A DNA stretch of 64,000 nt from Bacilli bacterium PM5-9 (GCA_029893765.1 JARXZD010000001.1:1-64000); one strand, 5' to 3'. Shown: positions 28,069 through 37,035, counted from the stretch's first letter. The notes: generated by a model from the sequence alone, not told the origin. Made by a program: numbers and translations.

Positions 28069-28405
28069 TGTTGGTATTGATTTAGTGTATATGCCAAGGC
28101 TTTTAAATAAACTAGATGATAGTAAATTTATTAATAAAGTATTAACTTTAAAGGAATTAGAAATTTTTAATTCATTAGATAATCAAAGACGAAAACTAGA
28201 ATTTATTAGTGGTCGCTTTGCTTGTAAGGAAGCGTATGCAAAAGCTTTGAAAAAGGGTATTGGTAAAATTGATTTTAAAGATTTTGAAGTATTAAAAGAT
28301 GAAAATAATGCACCATTTTCTTCGCTAGTTAATGCTCAAGTGAGCATTAGTCATGATGAAGATTATGCGATTGCTATTGTTGTTGTAGGTGATAAGAGTG
28401 AATAA
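28052..28405 (+). CDS. acpS: Holo-ACP synthase
   Basis: AcpS attaches 4'-phosphopantetheine to the ACP serine. The protein of about 117 aa has [12 protein letters not shown] at the N terminus and the metal-binding [16 protein letters not shown] segment, both standard. No in-frame ATG is available. TTG 28052 with GGAG at 28038-28041 or TTG 28058 are the candidates. It starts within the last codons of fabZ. Confidence 0.92.
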   Translation: MLLKSNVGIDLVYMPRLLNKLDDSKFINKVLTLKELEIFNSLDNQRRKLEFISGRFACKEAYAKALKKGIGKIDFKDFEVLKDENNAPFSSLVNAQVSISHDEDYAIAIVVVGDKSE

Positions 28406-29798
28406 AAATTTTGAATTATTAAAAGTTGTTAGTGCTTTTTTTAGATATTACTTTAAAGCAAGAAGATCATTGAAAAATGATGACTATCAACAACAGTATC
28501 GCTTTTTAAAAGAAATGTCCAAAGATGTTAACAAATCTTTTAAATTGGATGTTGAAGTTATAAATTTAAATGATGACTTAGATTTAAATGGTTGTTTTAT
28601 TTTAGCAAATCATCATGATAACTTGGATATTTATACTTTGGTTTATCATTTTGATTCACCAATAAAGTTTATTGCTAAAAAAGAATTGTTTGAGATACCA
28701 ATTTTTAAAACTTTTATGAATTTATCTCATTCTTATTCACTAGACCGTAGTAATCCAAGGCAAGGTGTTAAGGTTTTTAAAGATGCATTGAATGATGTTG
28801 AAAACAATAATAGTAATGTTGTAATTTTCCCTGAGGGGACAAGAAGCAAGACACCATTACTTTTAGAGTTTAATAGTGGTTTATTTAATATTATTAAAAG
28901 AACAACCAAACCTTTTGTTCCAATCTATATTGAATATGATAAAGAGAACTTTAAAAAAGTTAGACTAGTTATTGGTAAAGCTATTAAAAATGATGAATAT
29001 AAATCATTAAATGGAGTTGCTTTAAGGGATTTAGTTTTTCAAAAAGTTTGTAAAATGAAAAAGGAATATAGTTTAGTTCAAAACAAATATAATATTTTAG
29101 GATTGGGTGATTCTATTACTTTTGGTGAGGATGAAAATGGTTCTTTTGAAAATGGATACTTTGATAAAGTAGTACAACGATTCGATGATGAGGGTATTTT
29201 ACAAACATCATTTAATTTGTCTATACCAGGCTCAACAATTGATGATTTAGAAATGATGATTAAAGAAAATAATTATCTTGAAATTAGTAATAAATATTTA
29301 AAAAATAGAGTTAGCGATGATGAGTTAAAAAAATATCAAGAAAAAAATTCTGATACATTTGAAAATTATATTAAAAATGCTGATTGTATTTTAATGAGTA
29401 TAGGTGCTAATGATATTTTAAAAATAGTTCAAAAGAAAATTAAAATAGATAAAGATAATATTTATCAAGAGTTTAGTAGTGTCTATTTAAAAATAACAAC
29501 TTTATTAGAATTAATATTTTCTATAAATGTAAATGTTAAGATAATTCTTTTAGGTTTATATTTTCCATATCCACACTCAAAATCATTATCTAAATTTAAT
29601 GATATGAAAGCACTAGACTTGTTTTATCAAAAATTAAGCAACAAATTTAAAAATGTAAGTTGTCCATCAATCTATCAAGAAATAGAAGATAATAAAGAAC
29701 AATATTTACCTAATCGAAATAATTTTCATTTAAGCAGCGAGGGATATGATTTTTTAAGTAATGAAGTTATAAAGTCATTTCAAGGTTTTTATAAGTAA
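28398..29798 (+). CDS. Fusion of PlsC-type acyltransferase and SGNH (GDSL) hydrolase
   Basis: Two enzyme domains lie in one 466-aa chain. Residues 1-225 are a 1-acylglycerol-3-phosphate acyltransferase-type domain with H72-x4-D77 and the FPEGTR motif at 144-149. Residues 230-466 are an SGNH hydrolase with GDSIT (S239), the IPGST glycine (G278), GAND (N338) and a terminal NxxH (H444), where the usual catalytic Asp is Asn441. A likely role is phosphatidic acid synthesis plus deacylation or thioesterase activity on a lipid or acyl carrier. I choose GTG 28398 with AGGTGAT upstream; GTG 28389 would add three residues. It lies in the fatty-acid operon, two bases before the biotin ligase. Confidence 0.85.
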   Translation: MNKNFELLKVVSAFFRYYFKARRSLKNDDYQQQYRFLKEMSKDVNKSFKLDVEVINLNDDLDLNGCFILANHHDNLDIYTLVYHFDSPIKFIAKKELFEIPIFKTFMNLSHSYSLDRSNPRQGVKVFKDALNDVENNNSNVVIFPEGTRSKTPLLLEFNSGLFNIIKRTTKPFVPIYIEYDKENFKKVRLVIGKAIKNDEYKSLNGVALRDLVFQKVCKMKKEYSLVQNKYNILGLGDSITFGEDENGSFENGYFDKVVQRFDDEGILQTSFNLSIPGSTIDDLEMMIKENNYLEISNKYLKNRVSDDELKKYQEKNSDTFENYIKNADCILMSIGANDILKIVQKKIKIDKDNIYQEFSSVYLKITTLLELIFSINVNVKIILLGLYFPYPHSKSLSKFNDMKALDLFYQKLSNKFKNVSCPSIYQEIEDNKEQYLPNRNNFHLSSEGYDFLSNEVIKSFQGFYK

Positions 29799-29799
29799 A

Positions 29800-30549
29800 A
29801 TGGATAAAATAAGAATAAATAATTTATTAAAATCAAATAATTTTTTTGATATTGAAATTGTTGAAGAAATAGAGTCGACTAGTAAATATTTATTAGAAAA
29901 TAATAAGTTGTTTAAAAAAAATAAAGTGTTAATTGCATTAAATCAAACAAATGGTGTAGGACAATATGGAAGAAAATATTACTGTTATGAAAATGATGGT
30001 TTATATTTTAGTTTATTATTAAAGAAATATCACTCAAACATTAATGTAAGCCAACTGACAATGATTTTTTCAATAATTATTGTTGAAGTGTTTAATGAAT
30101 TGTATCAAAAGGATTTGAAAATTAAATGGGTTAATGATATTTTTTATGAAAATAGAAAAGTTGCAGGCATTTTAATACAAACTACCTATGATGAAAATGA
30201 ATTGGATGTTGTTGTGGGAATAGGAATAAATCTATTTAAACCAACAAATGGCTTTAATAAAGTAATTGATGATATTGCTGGTGCAATTTTTACTGATGAA
30301 AAAATTGATAAAGATATGATAATTACATGCATAATTAATAAATTTATTAATTATTACTTCAATGATAATATTAAGGAAATTCATCAAAAATATTTAAGTA
30401 AATCACTTGTTTTAAAGAAGAGTGTTTATTTAAATGATGAATTAGTATATATAGATAATATTAATGAAGATGGATCACTTGAAGTAATAAAAAATGGTGA
30501 AATTTTAAATGTAGTAAGTGGAAGAATAAAGTTAGGAGTAAAAAAATGA
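29800..30549 (+). CDS. birA: Biotin--[acetyl-CoA-carboxylase] ligase, monofunctional
   Basis: Biotin protein ligase that biotinylates AccB. The 249-aa catalytic module has the EIESTSKYLL start, the biotinyl-AMP loop NGVGQYGRKYY, and the IKWVNDIFYENRKVAGILIQT motif. No N-terminal helix-turn-helix is present, so it is a class I ligase that should not act as a biotin repressor. It lies in the same operon as accB, its substrate, and overlaps bioY by four bases. Confidence 0.94.
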   Translation: MDKIRINNLLKSNNFFDIEIVEEIESTSKYLLENNKLFKKNKVLIALNQTNGVGQYGRKYYCYENDGLYFSLLLKKYHSNINVSQLTMIFSIIIVEVFNELYQKDLKIKWVNDIFYENRKVAGILIQTTYDENELDVVVGIGINLFKPTNGFNKVIDDIAGAIFTDEKIDKDMIITCIINKFINYYFNDNIKEIHQKYLSKSLVLKKSVYLNDELVYIDNINEDGSLEVIKNGEILNVVSGRIKLGVKK

Positions 30550-31085
30550 AAGTTGAAAAGATAGTAAGAGGAGCATTTTTTATTGTTTTATTTTTTATCG
30601 CATCTAATATAATTCCTCAGTTTCAAATTTTAGGTGTACCTTTTACTTTTCAAACATTAATAATCTTGTTAGTACCATTCTTTTTTAATGTAAAAGATAT
30701 GATTATATGGTATATATCACTATTATTGCTTTGTTTAATTGGATTTCCCATCATGAGTGGTTATAGTGGTGGCTTATCAGTTTTTATTGGACCAAGTGCA
30801 GGTTTTATCTATGGTTGGTTGATAAAGTTACTTGTTATTAAGTTAACATTAATTTATAATAAGAGTAATTTAATTATTATAGGTTCAATGATTGTTGGAA
30901 CAATACTTGATTTATTAATTGGTGCTTGTTGGTTAAGTTTGCTATCAAACACTGATATATTCATGAACATTAAGGTAGTTTTAATAAGCTTTTTACCATT
31001 TGGAATTGTAAAAGTTATAATTGCATATTTTATTATTCAAAAAATTCCAGTTAAATATTTAGAGAATAATAGGGAGGTTGCTTAA
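30546..31085 (+). CDS. bioY: Biotin transporter substrate-binding subunit BioY
   Basis: BioY is the S-component of energy-coupling-factor biotin uptake. The 179-aa membrane protein has about six hydrophobic segments and the family's IPQFQILGVPFTFQTL start and GGLSVFIGPSAGFIYGW motif. The ATP-hydrolysing ECF module is not in the window and is probably shared. Coupling with birA and acc genes suggests the cell imports biotin for fatty-acid synthesis. No biotin biosynthesis genes are seen here. Confidence 0.93.
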   Translation: MKVEKIVRGAFFIVLFFIASNIIPQFQILGVPFTFQTLIILLVPFFFNVKDMIIWYISLLLLCLIGFPIMSGYSGGLSVFIGPSAGFIYGWLIKLLVIKLTLIYNKSNLIIIGSMIVGTILDLLIGACWLSLLSNTDIFMNIKVVLISFLPFGIVKVIIAYFIIQKIPVKYLENNREVA

Positions 31086-31528
31086 TGGGCAATAAGGATG
31101 TTATTTTAAACGAGATATTAGTTGAGTTATTTAATCATATTTTATATCTTGAAGAACAAAATATTCAAATGAAAGGTATTCAATTAACGATGAATGAGGT
31201 TCATACTTTAGAAGCAATAAGAGAATCTGATGATGCGATAATGAGTAATGTTGCTAAAAAGTTAATGATAACTTTTGGAACAATGACAACAGCAATTAAA
31301 AAACTTGAACAAAAGGGTTATGTTAATCGAATAAAAGATGATAATGATGCTCGAATTGTTAGATTAGAACTAACAAGTAAAGCTAATCAGGCTTTGAGAA
31401 TACATGATAATTTTCATAAAAATATGATTGAAACTGTTTTAACAGATTTAAGTGATACTGAAGAAGATGTTTTATTAAATTCTTTAGTAAAAATAAAAGA
31501 ATATTTTAAAAAGAGAGATCGCTATTAA
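31085..31528 (+). CDS. fabT: MarR-family fatty-acid repressor, FabT-like
   Basis: The 147-aa winged-helix protein strongly resembles streptococcal FabT. Shared features include the MNEVHTLEAI segment, the recognition helix LMITFGTMTTAIKKLEQKGYVNR and the HDNFHKNMIETVL dimer helix. FabT uses long-chain acyl-ACP as corepressor and binds TTTGATTATCAAA-type boxes. Two such boxes lie at the head of this operon. Here the regulator is the last gene of the operon it would control, giving feedback. Other MarR functions are possible but the operators make FabT the best reading. Confidence 0.85.
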   Translation: MGNKDVILNEILVELFNHILYLEEQNIQMKGIQLTMNEVHTLEAIRESDDAIMSNVAKKLMITFGTMTTAIKKLEQKGYVNRIKDDNDARIVRLELTSKANQALRIHDNFHKNMIETVLTDLSDTEEDVLLNSLVKIKEYFKKRDRY

Positions 31529-31550
31529 AAGTTATTTTAATGGCTTTTTA
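31528..31550 (+). terminator. Weak terminator after fabT
   Basis: A 7-bp stem with two G-T pairs (AAAGTTA with TGGCTTT) is followed by a T-rich stretch. It is weak but is the only candidate ending the fatty-acid operon. Confidence 0.35.
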
Positions 31551-31585
31551 TTTGAAAAAATAATCTATTAATAATTTGATATTTA

Positions 31586-31594
31586 TGATATACT
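31586..31594 (+). promoter_or_regulatory. Extended -10 promoter for the patB-like gene
   Basis: TGATATACT (TG-N-TATACT) lies 20 bases before the ATG at 31615. A clear -35 is not seen. Confidence 0.5.
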
Positions 31595-31614
31595 CGGATA
31601 AAGGATGTGTTAGT

Positions 31615-32778
31615 ATGTATGATTTTGATAAAATAATTGATCGAAGAAAATACCATTCAATAAAATATAAAAACCTTGATGATGAATATTTAATGATGGG
31701 TACTGCTGATATGGATTTTGAATCAGCAACTGAGATTAAAGAAGCATTAATTAAAAAAGCACAACAAGGTATTTATGGATATGAGTTTAAAACAAAAGAG
31801 TATTATAATTCAATAATTAATTGGTATTCTAGGCATTATAATTGGAATATAAAACAAGAATGGATTTATAATTCTCCAGGAATATGGACAGGTTTAAGAA
31901 TTTGTATTGATACATTTACAAAAAAATCAGATAAAATTTTAGTTAATGGCCCAGTATTTCATCCAATTCATGCAATAATTGAAAAAAGTGAAAGAGAAAT
32001 GGTTGTTAATGAACTTGTTAGAAAAGATAATCATTATGAAATTGATTTTATTGATTTTGAAAAGCAACTTCAAAGTGGTATTAAATTATTTGTTTTAATT
32101 AATCCACAAAACCCAACTGGAAGAATATTTAATTATGATGAATTATTAAAAATTGCCAAGCTTTGTTTAAAATATAATGTTCTTATTATTAGCGATGAAG
32201 TTCATGGGAATATTACTTTTGATAATAATAAATTTATTCCAATCGCAAGTATTGATGAAAAAATTGCTCAAAATACAATTACAATCAGCTCAGTTTCTAA
32301 AGCATACAATTTACAAGGTTTAACATATGCTTATTTAATTATGCCAAATAAAAAACACCAAGAAGAATATAATAACTCATTACAAGGTTATGATTTGGAT
32401 TTTGCTACTAACATTTTTAGCATGAGTGCTTTACAAAGTGCTTTTGATTTTGGAGATGAATGGTTAAATGAATTAAATAAATATCTACAAAAAAACTTAG
32501 ATTTTCTTCAAACATTTATTGAAAAAAACATACCAAGCATTAAAGTGATTAGACCAGAGGGAAGTTATCTAGTTTGGCTAGATGTTTCATCGTTAAATTT
32601 AAATGCTGATGAATTAGAAAAATTATTTATTGAGAAAGGAAAAATGTATTTTTCTTTTGAAAGTAGTTTTGGTTTGAATGATGGAAATTATTTAAGATTG
32701 AATTTTGGTTGTTCAAGAGTTATTTTAAAACGAGCACTAGATAGAATAAAGGAATTAATACAAAATGATAATGAATAA
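31615..32778 (+). CDS. PLP-dependent C-S lyase/aminotransferase, MalY/PatB family
   Basis: Fold-type I pyridoxal-phosphate enzyme of the MalY/PatB group, which usually cleaves cystathionine or cysteine conjugates. Seen are the DRRKYHSIKY start, the GTADMDF motif, NPQNPTGRIF, SDEVHGNI, and the PLP lysine in SSVSKAYNLQG. I choose ATG 31615 (387 aa) with AAAGGATG upstream. A longer frame from 31576 runs through the promoter. It overlaps the following methyltransferase by 14 bases. The exact substrate is unknown. Confidence 0.88.
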   Translation: MYDFDKIIDRRKYHSIKYKNLDDEYLMMGTADMDFESATEIKEALIKKAQQGIYGYEFKTKEYYNSIINWYSRHYNWNIKQEWIYNSPGIWTGLRICIDTFTKKSDKILVNGPVFHPIHAIIEKSEREMVVNELVRKDNHYEIDFIDFEKQLQSGIKLFVLINPQNPTGRIFNYDELLKIAKLCLKYNVLIISDEVHGNITFDNNKFIPIASIDEKIAQNTITISSVSKAYNLQGLTYAYLIMPNKKHQEEYNNSLQGYDLDFATNIFSMSALQSAFDFGDEWLNELNKYLQKNLDFLQTFIEKNIPSIKVIRPEGSYLVWLDVSSLNLNADELEKLFIEKGKMYFSFESSFGLNDGNYLRLNFGCSRVILKRALDRIKELIQNDNE

Positions 32779-33373
32779 ATTTGAGAGAAAGTCTAGAGAT
32801 GCTTATAATAAGAAAGCTTTTGAATATGATAAAACACCAGAAGGAAAATTTACAAGACACTTCAATGATCTTATATATAAAACCATATTAATCAATCAAA
32901 ACGATTCAATTTTGGATGTCGCTTGTGGCAATGGGCGTTTATTAGATATGTTTGCAAGAAAAAAAGATATTAATTTATATGGAGTTGATATAGCTGAAGA
33001 AATGATTGTAAATGCTAAAAAGCTATATCCAACAATAGAATTTGCTGTTGGAAGTTGTGAAAAGATACCATTTGATGATAATAAATTTGAAGTTATTATC
33101 AATTGTGCATCATTTCATCACTTTCCTAATCCAAGTGAATTTGCAAAGGAAGTAAATAGATTGTTAAAAAATAATGGTACTCTGTATATAGCAGATGTTT
33201 ACTATCCAAATTGGCTAAGAATTATTTTAAATCCATTTGTGCCATTATCAAAAAGTGGAGATGTAAAATTTTATTCGCCTCAAAATATTATCAACATATT
33301 TAAAAACTATAATATTAGACATATTGAAACCATTATTGATAATAATATACAATTACTTAAGTTTGTTAAATGA
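32765..33373 (+). CDS. Class I SAM-dependent methyltransferase
   Basis: The 202-aa protein has the SAM-binding motif LDVACGNGRLLD near residues 46-57, the acidic VDIAEEM motif and the CASFHHFPNP post-motif of the UbiE/COQ5-like group (Methyltransf_11). The substrate cannot be inferred. It is translationally coupled to the PatB-like gene, so a sulfur or small-thiol substrate is possible but unproven. It ends in TGA, which shows that TGA is a stop codon in this organism. Confidence 0.85.
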   Translation: MIMNKFERKSRDAYNKKAFEYDKTPEGKFTRHFNDLIYKTILINQNDSILDVACGNGRLLDMFARKKDINLYGVDIAEEMIVNAKKLYPTIEFAVGSCEKIPFDDNKFEVIINCASFHHFPNPSEFAKEVNRLLKNNGTLYIADVYYPNWLRIILNPFVPLSKSGDVKFYSPQNIINIFKNYNIRHIETIIDNNIQLLKFVK

Positions 33374-33387
33374 TAAATATTAAAAAT

Positions 33388-33416
33388 TTGACAAGAGTGT
33401 AATTAATTGATAGAAT
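33388..33416 (+). promoter_or_regulatory. Promoter of the pheST leader
   Basis: Perfect TTGACA at 33388-33393, a 17-base spacer and TAGAAT at 33411-33416. Transcription would begin near 33423, before the leader peptide. Confidence 0.8.
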
Positions 33417-33443
33417 TGTAACAAGATGAAAAGAGGAATAGAA

Positions 33444-33491
33444 ATGGAAAACAAAGGCTTTTATTTTTTAATAATGATAAAAGATAGATAA
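33444..33491 (+). CDS. Putative pheST leader peptide (15 aa)
   Basis: A 15-codon frame reading MENKGFYFLIMIKDR begins at ATG 33444 with GAGG at 33433-33436. It lies between a consensus promoter and an intrinsic terminator upstream of pheST. The F-Y-F run at codons 6-8 is the expected position for a ribosome stalling on scarce charged tRNA-Phe. The frame is too short for statistical support. The case rests on its ribosome site, aromatic codons and the alternative hairpins just after it. Confidence 0.55.
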   Translation: MENKGFYFLIMIKDR

Positions 33492-33547
33492 AACCACTAT
33501 CTCCTTTAATAATGGGTAGAAATAGATGGTTTTCCATCTATTTTTTT
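33482..33547 (+). promoter_or_regulatory. Attenuator of pheST with alternative hairpins
   Basis: Segment 1 (33482-33487, AGATAG) pairs with segment 2 (33497-33502, CTATCT). Segment 2 with its flank (33490-33502) can instead pair with segment 3 (33524-33533). Segment 3 pairs with segment 4 in a strong terminator: 10-bp stem 33520-33529/33534-33543 plus T tract to 33547. This 1:2, 2:3, 3:4 geometry is that of classical amino-acid attenuators. Confidence 0.65.
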
Positions 33548-33577
33548 ATTTTCAATCTTTTATCTAAACCTTAAAAA

Positions 33578-33586
33578 TGGTACAAT
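33578..33586 (+). promoter_or_regulatory. Possible second pheS promoter
   Basis: TGGTACAAT (TG-N-TACAAT) lies after the attenuator terminator and 30 bases before pheS. It has no good -35, so it may only give a basal level. Confidence 0.4.
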
Positions 33587-33615
33587 ATACTGGATAGTCA
33601 AGAAAGGATGATACT

Positions 33616-34647
33616 ATGTTAGAAGATTTAAAATTAGAGATAATTAATCAAGTAAATGATGCAAAAACTTTAGAAGATTTAAAACAAGTAAAAGTTGATG
33701 TTTTAGGTAAAAAAGGATCTATTACAGCATTAACTAAAACAATGAAAGATAAGACAGATGAGGAAAAGAAGACTTTTGGAAAACAACTTCATGAATTAAA
33801 AGAATATACTGGAATTATTCTTGAACAAAAAGAAGTATTTTTGAATGAGAAAAAAATTAAAGAAGACATTAAATCACAAGCAATTGATATTTTTCTACCA
33901 AGAACTGAATTTTCAAAAGGTTCATTACATCCATTAAGTATGATTACTAATGAAATTGAAAGCTTTTTCAGATCGTTAGGTTATAGTATTAATGAGGGTA
34001 ATGAAATAGAAGAAGATAAATTTAATTTTGAAATGTTAAACATTCCTAAAAATCATCCTGCTCGTGATATGCAAGATACATTTTATTTTAATGCTGAAGA
34101 GTTACTTAGAACACATACTTCACCAGTTCAATCAAGAACGATGGTTGCTAATGAAGACAAAACAACACCTGTTAGAATGATTTGTCCTGGTAAAGTTTAT
34201 CGCCGTGATGAAGATGATGCAACTCATTCTCATCAATTTATGCAAGTGGAAGGACTAGTTGTCGATAAAGATATTTCTTTAGCTGATTTGAAAGGTACTT
34301 TAGAATTATTTGCTAGACAAATGTTTGGTAAAAGTACTCAAGTAAGATTTAGACCAAGTTATTTTCCATTTACAGAGCCTTCAGTAGAAGTTGATTTAAC
34401 TTGTCATATTTGTAAAGGAAAAGGCTGCAATGTATGTAAGCAAAGCGGTTGGATTGAAATTTTAGGTGCTGGTCAAGTACATCCAAATGTAATTGAAAAT
34501 GCTGGTTATGATCCAGATGTTTATCAAGGATTTGCATTTGGTATGGGAATTGAGCGTATTGCAATGCTTAAATATGGTATTGATGATATTAGACATTTTT
34601 ATGGAAATAATGTTGATTTTCTAAATCAATTTGATAAAGTAAAATAG
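33616..34647 (+). CDS. pheS: Phenylalanine--tRNA ligase alpha subunit
   Basis: Catalytic subunit of the alpha2beta2 phenylalanyl-tRNA synthetase. The 343-aa protein has an N-terminal coiled-coil that contacts tRNA, then the class II core with HPLSMI, motif 2 in CPGKVYRRDEDDATHSHQFMQ, the FRPSYFPFTEPSVEVD segment and motif 3 in GFAFGMGIERIAML. An AAAGGATG ribosome binding site supports the ATG. pheT follows after 12 bases. Confidence 0.97.
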   Translation: MLEDLKLEIINQVNDAKTLEDLKQVKVDVLGKKGSITALTKTMKDKTDEEKKTFGKQLHELKEYTGIILEQKEVFLNEKKIKEDIKSQAIDIFLPRTEFSKGSLHPLSMITNEIESFFRSLGYSINEGNEIEEDKFNFEMLNIPKNHPARDMQDTFYFNAEELLRTHTSPVQSRTMVANEDKTTPVRMICPGKVYRRDEDDATHSHQFMQVEGLVVDKDISLADLKGTLELFARQMFGKSTQVRFRPSYFPFTEPSVEVDLTCHICKGKGCNVCKQSGWIEILGAGQVHPNVIENAGYDPDVYQGFAFGMGIERIAMLKYGIDDIRHFYGNNVDFLNQFDKVK

Positions 34648-34659
34648 GGAGGTAATTAT

Positions 34660-37035
34660 ATGATAGTAAGTTATAATACATTAAAAAAATATGTTGATTT
34701 AAGTGAAGTATCTCCTTATGAATTAGGCGATTTGTTAACAAACGCTGGTTTAGAAGTAGAACAAGTTTATCCTTTTGCTCAAGGTAGTGATTTAGTAATT
34801 GGATATATTAAAGAAGCAAAAAGACATCCTGAAAGTGATCACTTAAGTGTTTGTCAGGTTGATGTTAAAGATGAAGTATTGCAAATTTGTTGTGGTGCGC
34901 CAAATGTTCAAGAAGGTAAATATGTTATTGTGGCTAAACCTGGATGTGAATTAGAACATGCAAAAGTTCCTGTAATTAAAAAAGTTGAGTTTGCTGGAGT
35001 TGAGTCAAATGGAATGATGTGCTCATTATCTGAATTAGGAATTGCTGAAAAATTTCAAAATCAAGATCAACTTCAAGGAATTGAAATTTTAGATGGAGAA
35101 TATGAAATTGGTGCTGAAGCACTTTCAACATTAGGATTTGATGATTATGTTTTAGATATAGCTTTAACTCCAAATAGAAGTGATATTTATAGTATTTATG
35201 CACTTGCGATTGAAGTAGCTGGTCTTTTAAAACAAAAAGTAAAAGAAGTAGAGATGAATGTTGATACTACAAAACCAAGTAAATATAATATCACTATTGA
35301 ACATGAAGATTGTCGTGCATATTGTTTATATGATTTTAATAATATTGTTTCAATGCAAAGTAGTGAAGCAATTAAAAACGAATTAATGGTTCTAGGTTTT
35401 AAACCAAGATTTAATATTGTTGATACTGGTAATATTGCAATGGTTATTTCTGGTAATCCTGTTCATACATTTGATGCTGATAAATTAAAGTCAAATGAAT
35501 TTGTTATTAAAAAAGGCTTAGAAATGGATGACTTTTTAGCTTTAGATGGAAAAACATACAAAATTGAAAAAGATGATCTTTTAATAACAAATGCTGGAGA
35601 AATCGTAGCAATTGCTGGTGTTATTGGTTCAAAATCTTCATGTATTGATGAAGAAACAACTAATGTTGTTGTTGAAACGGCTGATTTTAATCATGTAAGT
35701 GTTCGTAATACTGCTCGCCGTTTAGATTTATTTAGTGAAGCTAGTACAAGATTTAGTAAAATAACTAATCCTTATACTCTTGAGTTTCCAGTACGCTTTT
35801 TTATGGATAGTTTAAATCTTGAATGTGATGGAGCTGTTCGTGTTGGAATGCAAGAATATCATGCTAAAGAGATTACATTAACTCATCAAAAGATTGAAAA
35901 GGTATTAGGTATTAAAATTTCTTTAGAAAGTTGTATTGAAATTTTAGAAAACTTATCTTTTAAAGTAAAACAAGATAATGAAACTATTAGTGTTTATCCA
36001 CCAAGTTATCGTAAGGATGTTGAAGTTGATGTCGATGTTATTGAAGAAATAATTAGAGTATATGGTTATGATAATATTGTTTCAACATTACCTTTACAAG
36101 AAATTGTTTATAATAAATTTACTCCACTTCAAGAAATGGTTAGACAATCAAAAAATATCTTCTCTGGTTTGGGGCTAAAAGAAATCGTTACTTATCAATT
36201 AAATAGTAAAGATAAGTTAGATGTATTTAGTGATGAAGAGAGTTATAAAGAGTTATTAAATCCACTTAGTGAAGAAAGAAAATACTTTAGAAACCAATTA
36301 TTGAGTAATATGGTTGAAACAATTCAATATAATAAAGCATATCAACATAATGATTTAGCTTTATTTGAAATAAGTGATGTTTGTATTGATAATGTAGAAC
36401 AACGACGTTTATCAATTGGGTTGTCTGGATTATTTGAAAATAATGCTTGGCAAAGACAAATTAAAAAAGCTGATTTTTATTTATTAAAAGGTATTATTTT
36501 TGAATGGCTAGAAAAACTTGGATTTTATTATGGTCGTGTTCTAATTAAACCAATAGAAAGTGATCATAAATACTTCCATCCAACAAGATCAGCATATTTG
36601 ACAATCAATAATAAAGTTTTCGGTGTTTTTGGACAAATTCATCCTGGGGTTGCTAAAAACTTAAAGCTAAAAGATACATTATTAGCTGAAATTGATATTG
36701 AAATGTTATCTGAAAATGTTGGTCGCATTAATAAATATGAGGGTATTAATCTATTGCCAAGTGTAACTCGTGATTTATCATTAGTTGTACCTAATAGTGT
36801 TGATGCTGCTAAAATTACTAAGCTTGCTAAAACTGGTAATAATAAATTAGTTAAAGATGTTAAAATCTTTGATGTATATTATGGTGAAGGGCTTCCTGAA
36901 GACCATTATTCTATTTCAATATCATTATTAATTAGTGATGATAAAAAAACATTAACTGATGAAATAGTTAATGAAATTATTGATAATATTTTAGATGCAT
37001 TTAATAAGAAATTAAATATTACATTAAGAGGATAA
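34660..37035 (+). CDS. pheT: Phenylalanine--tRNA ligase beta subunit
   Basis: Non-catalytic partner that binds tRNA-Phe and edits mischarged Tyr. The 791-aa protein has the N-terminal EMAP-like tRNA-binding domain (about 40-150), the B3/B4 editing module, B5 domain, the class II-like pseudo-core and a C-terminal anticodon-binding fold ending in the TLRG motif. Length is standard. A GGGAGG ribosome site precedes the ATG. A strong terminator follows the stop. Confidence 0.97.
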   Translation: MIVSYNTLKKYVDLSEVSPYELGDLLTNAGLEVEQVYPFAQGSDLVIGYIKEAKRHPESDHLSVCQVDVKDEVLQICCGAPNVQEGKYVIVAKPGCELEHAKVPVIKKVEFAGVESNGMMCSLSELGIAEKFQNQDQLQGIEILDGEYEIGAEALSTLGFDDYVLDIALTPNRSDIYSIYALAIEVAGLLKQKVKEVEMNVDTTKPSKYNITIEHEDCRAYCLYDFNNIVSMQSSEAIKNELMVLGFKPRFNIVDTGNIAMVISGNPVHTFDADKLKSNEFVIKKGLEMDDFLALDGKTYKIEKDDLLITNAGEIVAIAGVIGSKSSCIDEETTNVVVETADFNHVSVRNTARRLDLFSEASTRFSKITNPYTLEFPVRFFMDSLNLECDGAVRVGMQEYHAKEITLTHQKIEKVLGIKISLESCIEILENLSFKVKQDNETISVYPPSYRKDVEVDVDVIEEIIRVYGYDNIVSTLPLQEIVYNKFTPLQEMVRQSKNIFSGLGLKEIVTYQLNSKDKLDVFSDEESYKELLNPLSEERKYFRNQLLSNMVETIQYNKAYQHNDLALFEISDVCIDNVEQRRLSIGLSGLFENNAWQRQIKKADFYLLKGIIFEWLEKLGFYYGRVLIKPIESDHKYFHPTRSAYLTINNKVFGVFGQIHPGVAKNLKLKDTLLAEIDIEMLSENVGRINKYEGINLLPSVTRDLSLVVPNSVDAAKITKLAKTGNNKLVKDVKIFDVYYGEGLPEDHYSISISLLISDDKKTLTDEIVNEIIDNILDAFNKKLNITLRG

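Noticed and set aside
32765-33373. Use of TGA for tryptophan, as in Mollicutes
   Set aside because: This gene ends at TGA with a normal length, Trp is coded by TGG throughout, and no gene needs in-frame TGA readthrough.
33388-33615. T-box riboswitch before pheS
   Set aside because: The leader is only about 125 bases to the terminator and lacks the conserved T-box sequence and specifier-stem layout. The peptide-attenuator reading fits better.
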